A DNA stretch of 8,039 nt. It comes from Verrucomicrobiota bacterium. Lineage in GTDB: Bacteria; Verrucomicrobiota; Verrucomicrobiia; Limisphaerales; JAHEOI01. The first letter of the stretch is position 1, and the number at the start of each line of letters is the position of its first letter. The translations under genes and the position numbers were made by a program. Where the stretch lies: NCBI GenBank assembly GCA_018610125.1, contig JAHEOI010000151.1, positions 1-8,039 on the forward strand. Reading direction: 5' to 3'. Below, piece by piece: positions 5,947-8,039 of the stretch. The notes under the pieces are model-generated. The model searched no databases. It had not been told where the DNA came from and worked only from the letters and a program-made list of their open reading frames with translations.

Positions 5947-6530
5947 CCACTCTGGAGCGGGGTTACCTTAAGCCCCCTTTGCGCTTGATCGGTTTCGGCA
6001 CGAATCTCGAATCGTTCGACTCTACCGGTTTCCGTGTCGTAAATGGCGAACGTGGAAGGCACCGGTTCCCGCTTGCCGCGATCGAACCTGGCTCCCATCA
6101 AGGTCCCGGGGTTGATAAAAAGGACCTCACGGCCTCCGGCAGTCATCCGCTCGACCGAATGCGCATGGTTATGCCCGTAGCAGACGACATCATAATTCCC
6201 GGAATGGGCCAACGATTGCGCAATATTCGGGTAGTGGTTGACTCCAAACCGCCGCCCCGCAAGCTGTATCTCCGCCAGCTCTCCGTGGAGCTTCACCTGC
6301 TCCGATCTCTTCGCGGCGTTTTGAGTGATTCGAAACAGATCGCCATCGTTGTTGCCAAAGACGATGTGGATCGGTCCCGAAACCGCTCCGGCCGTACAGA
6401 GCTCCCCCACGATAAACGGCGAGCACAAGTCCCCGCAGAAGATCAATGCCTCAACCCCCTTCATCGAGCCGAGCGCCAGATCGAGCTCTCGAATATGATC
6501 ATGAATGTCCGATAAGATCCCGATTCTCAT
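5943..6530 (-). CDS. YfcE/MJ0936-type metallophosphoesterase
   Basis: A 195-aa cytoplasmic phosphoesterase of the calcineurin-like superfamily, of normal length for the family. The metal-binding motifs appear in order: SDIHDH with Asp8 and His10, CGDL with Asp34, GNND (59-62), a His at 99 in the position of the penultimate ligand, and GHNH (119-122). The NPGT at 140-143 is typical of the YfcE group. GNND instead of GNHD/E is usual for MJ0936-like members and does not suggest inactivity. Related enzymes hydrolyse phosphodiesters such as bis-p-nitrophenyl phosphate in vitro; the natural substrate is unknown. The gene is first in a two-gene minus-strand unit, its TGA overlapping the ATG of the membrane protein. 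No strong Shine-Dalgarno sequence precedes the ATG, but the DxH motif begins at residue 8, so the start is secure. Confidence 0.9.
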   Translation of the reverse strand: MRIGILSDIHDHIRELDLALGSMKGVEALIFCGDLCSPFIVGELCTAGAVSGPIHIVFGNNDGDLFRITQNAAKRSEQVKLHGELAEIQLAGRRFGVNHYPNIAQSLAHSGNYDVVCYGHNHAHSVERMTAGGREVLFINPGTLMGARFDRGKREPVPSTFAIYDTETGRVERFEIRAETDQAQRGLKVTPLQSG

Positions 6531-6615
6531 AATCCGATTTCAGCTTGCAGTGTAGCAGAGAGCCCTTGCGGTTCCAAATCGCCGAGGCCATTTTACGCTC
6601 GTCGGAAGTTGCGGA
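6531..6615. promoter_or_regulatory. Divergent intergenic region between phosphoesterase and AEC permease
   Basis: These 85 bp separate two divergent starts and should hold promoters for both directions. I see no good -35/-10 pair; the best for the plus strand (TTGCGG 6566 with CATTTT 6589) is poor. A GGAAG at 6604-6608 lies 7 nt before ATG 6616 and serves as the ribosome-binding site of the permease. Confidence 0.4.
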
Positions 6616-7584
6616 ATGGGTTTTTTAGACAGCAGTCTCATCGGGTCGTTCTTACCTATCCTACGAGAGGTCTTGCCGGTATTCCTTATCGCGGCTATCG
6701 GGGCGGCGATTCGGAAATTGGGTTGGCTCACTGAGGAAGCGGATCAAAGCCTCTTACGAGTCACCGTCAACCTCTTGATTCCAAGCCTGATCTTCGGATC
6801 GATCCTCGACAACGAGGCTTTAAGGCAGGCTAAAAACGTCATTTTGCCTCCGGTCATCGGGTTCATCACCGTCGTATTGGGGCTGGCTCTCGGGTATCTC
6901 TGCCGCCATCGCACGAATCTGCCGGGAGACCAGGCGAAACGGACATTCGCTTACAGCGTCGGGATCTACAACTATGGGTATGTTCCGATCCCATTGACGA
7001 TCCTTCTTTTCGACAAGGAAACGGTCGGGGTCCTGTTTGTCCACAATGTCGGCGTCGAGCTTGCGATGTGGACCGTCGGCCTGATGGTGTTAACCGGGGG
7101 CGAAATGAGGTCCTTCTGGAGGCACATGCTGAACCCGCCGATCATCGCCATTGCCCTGGGGCTTTCCCTCAACCTTTCCGACAGCGCCGACCTCGTTCCC
7201 CAGTCGGTTCTGACCGCGGCGGACATGCTTGGCAATTGCGCGATTCCAATCGGCCTGATGCTGGTTGGCGCCACCATTGCCGATTATCTCCACCAGTTTC
7301 AAGCAACCTGGCGATGGCCACTGATGGGATGGGGCAGCGTCTTGAGGCTCTTGCTATTACCAGTCCTCTTCTTAACCCTGGGCTATTTCGTTCCCGGATC
7401 GATTGAGCTCAAGCGTGTGATCGTTATCCAGGCAGCGATGCCGGCAGCGAGCCTGCCGATCATCCTGGCCAAGCATTATGGAGGCGATCCGAATACAGCC
7501 CTTCAGGTTGTCCTTGCCACCTCATTGCTCGGGTTGCTGAGCATTCCGACCTGGATCGCTCTCGGCAACCGGCTGCTCCTCTAG
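6616..7584 (+). CDS. AEC-family (auxin efflux carrier-like) permease
   Basis: A 322-aa inner-membrane transporter of the bile/arsenite/auxin carrier superfamily, of usual length. Typical features are the first helix with LPVFLIAAIGAAIRKLGW (20-37), TEEADQSLLRVTVNLLIPSLIF (39-60), the proline-bearing YNYGYVPIP (118-126) in the position of the broken helix that crosses the transport site, NPPIIAIALGL (173-183), GNCAIPIGLMLVGATI (206-221), and the second broken helix MPAASLPIILAKHYGGD (275-291), followed by TALQVVLATSLLGLLSIP (294-311). Ten helices are expected, in two inverted repeats. Bacterial members export or import organic anions such as malate or malonate; the substrate cannot be read from the sequence. 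The start has a GGAAG 7 nt upstream. The gene is divergent from the phosphoesterase, with no partner gene downstream, only an intron remnant. Confidence 0.92.
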   Translation: MGFLDSSLIGSFLPILREVLPVFLIAAIGAAIRKLGWLTEEADQSLLRVTVNLLIPSLIFGSILDNEALRQAKNVILPPVIGFITVVLGLALGYLCRHRTNLPGDQAKRTFAYSVGIYNYGYVPIPLTILLFDKETVGVLFVHNVGVELAMWTVGLMVLTGGEMRSFWRHMLNPPIIAIALGLSLNLSDSADLVPQSVLTAADMLGNCAIPIGLMLVGATIADYLHQFQATWRWPLMGWGSVLRLLLLPVLFLTLGYFVPGSIELKRVIVIQAAMPAASLPIILAKHYGGDPNTALQVVLATSLLGLLSIPTWIALGNRLLL

Positions 7585-7611
7585 TCTGCGTTTCTCAGAG
7601 AAATGCAGACT
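7583..7611 (+). terminator. Long hairpin at the end of the AEC gene
   Basis: AGTCTGCGTTTCTC (7583-7596) and GAGAAATGCAGACT (7598-7611) are inverted copies with a single G-T wobble. The realistic fold is an 11-bp stem (7583-7593 with 7601-7611) and a 7-nt loop. It begins inside the TAG stop codon of the permease. No T-run follows on either strand, so it is not a classic intrinsic terminator and may stop transcription weakly or protect the 3' end. It could instead belong to the 3' end of the adjacent intron remnant. Confidence 0.5.
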
Positions 7612-8039
7612 GCACCCGATGGTTGATGACCTCTCATCGGAACCGTTCGCAATTGCCCGTGATCAATGGTGTCAACATACTTCCGTATGTCGACATCCGG
7701 CACCCAATTTATCTGGTTGGCATAGGCCATCCTCCGGAATTTCTCCAGCGCTTGATGCGTTGATAGCCCCAATCTGTCTATGCCATGTTCCTTGGACCCC
7801 GGCCGGGCTTCGGTGCCAGACCACTACAGCACTTCAGTGTTATCCCCCGGCCTCAACAACGAGGACCCCGACGATGTAGGCGCTTTCGGGACTCTATCAC
7901 ACGGCCTCAACTTCGCTGTCTACGCTTCGTGCCGCCCTCTCGGACGACTACGCAAGACTCGCTTCTGGCGGTTGGTCAAACCTTACCAGGTGGGATTCTC
8001 ACCCACTGGGCTAATCCGGAGAGTTTCATCTCTTTCGAG
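7612..8039 (-). mobile_element. Degenerate group II intron remnant, running off the right edge
   Basis: Read on the minus strand, 8039 to about 7776 looks like folded intron RNA rather than coding DNA: a stem GTGGG/CCCAC (8002-8006 with 7990-7994), AGCGAGTCTTG, CGAAGCGTAGACAGCG, CCCGAAAGCGCC and GGAACATGGCATAGAC, which I recognise from the 5' (domain I region) RNA of bacterial group II introns. It then joins a reverse-transcriptase fragment (7647-7763) lacking its N-terminus, and next a stretch (ACGGTTCCGATGAG and on) like the end of domain V and domain VI. Most of the maturase is missing. The intron's 5' end lies beyond the window; the left limit is approximate. It sits immediately downstream of the AEC gene. 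Confidence 0.65.
7647..7763 (-). pseudogene. Fragment of group II intron reverse transcriptase/maturase
   Basis: Only about 39 codons of an intron-encoded RT remain, beginning STHQALEKFRRM and ending DTIDHGQLR. They match the RT region that in intact enzymes reads like GRSAHQAL, then NWV.D.DIRKYFDTIDH..LR, around the first catalytic aspartate. The upstream RT blocks, the YADD active site, and the maturase (X) and DNA-binding domains are absent. Apparent substitutions at conserved positions (Leu to Pro in NWVPD, Phe to Val in KYVDTIDH) fit relaxed selection. The frame continues past the fragment into unrelated sequence, ending at 7581. It cannot make an active enzyme. Confidence 0.75.

Noticed and set aside
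5979..6515. Plus-strand frame of 178 codons opposite the phosphoesterase
   Set aside because: The minus-strand frame has every metallophosphoesterase motif in order; this is its shadow.
6566..6594. Plus-strand promoter for the AEC gene (TTGCGG, 17 nt, CATTTT)
   Set aside because: The -10 element matches the consensus at too few positions to support a call.
7619..7879. Plus-strand frame of 86 codons at the right edge
   Set aside because: It runs antisense to the intron remnant, where the minus strand gives recognisable RT and intron RNA.
7772..8039. tRNA or other structured housekeeping RNA
   Set aside because: The strong stems do not make a cloverleaf and no T-loop motif is present; the minus-strand sequence fits group II intron RNA better.

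Overview
The window looks like a moderately G+C-rich bacterial chromosome segment. The best guess for the source is the Verrucomicrobiota, probably Opitutae/Puniceicoccales. This rests on recalled family resemblance: an AroE of this type followed directly by a prepilin peptidase with a large insertion between its two catalytic aspartates, and two kinds of short dispersed repeat in the intergenic DNA. No 16S or other marker gene is present, so the assignment is an inference.

Layout. Bases 1-104 hold no convincing gene and end in a 9-bp hairpin that looks like the terminator of an upstream gene. Three plus-strand genes follow: shikimate dehydrogenase (aroE, about 247-1179), a prepilin peptidase (1249-2337) and a secreted right-handed parallel beta-helix protein (2376-3620). 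The beta-helix gene meets a convergent Uma2-family gene (3617-4159, minus) with overlapping stop codons. Bases 4160-4491 are non-coding and carry a pair of REP-like hairpin repeats and a 9-nt-period purine-rich repeat. A translationally coupled minus-strand pair comes next: a YfcE/MJ0936-type metallophosphoesterase (5943-6530) and, 4 bp overlapping, a multi-pass membrane protein with an internal duplication and a C-terminal DUF4332-like helix-hairpin-helix region (4492-5946). A divergent AEC-family permease (6616-7584) follows. The right end (about 7612-8039) is the wreck of a minus-strand group II intron: a stretch of folded intron RNA, a short piece of its reverse transcriptase, and a possible domain V/VI remnant, joined by internal deletions.

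How the genes relate. AroE supplies the shikimate pathway in the cytoplasm. The prepilin peptidase processes type IV pilin or pseudopilin leaders at the inner membrane. The beta-helix protein carries a signal peptide and could be a cell-surface or secreted polysaccharide-binding or -cleaving protein, but no link to the peptidase can be shown. The phosphoesterase and membrane protein are the only pair with strong evidence of coupled expression, and they form the least understood unit here. The Uma2 protein has Gly where the family normally has its catalytic Glu. No obvious defence island, CRISPR array or complete mobile element is present.
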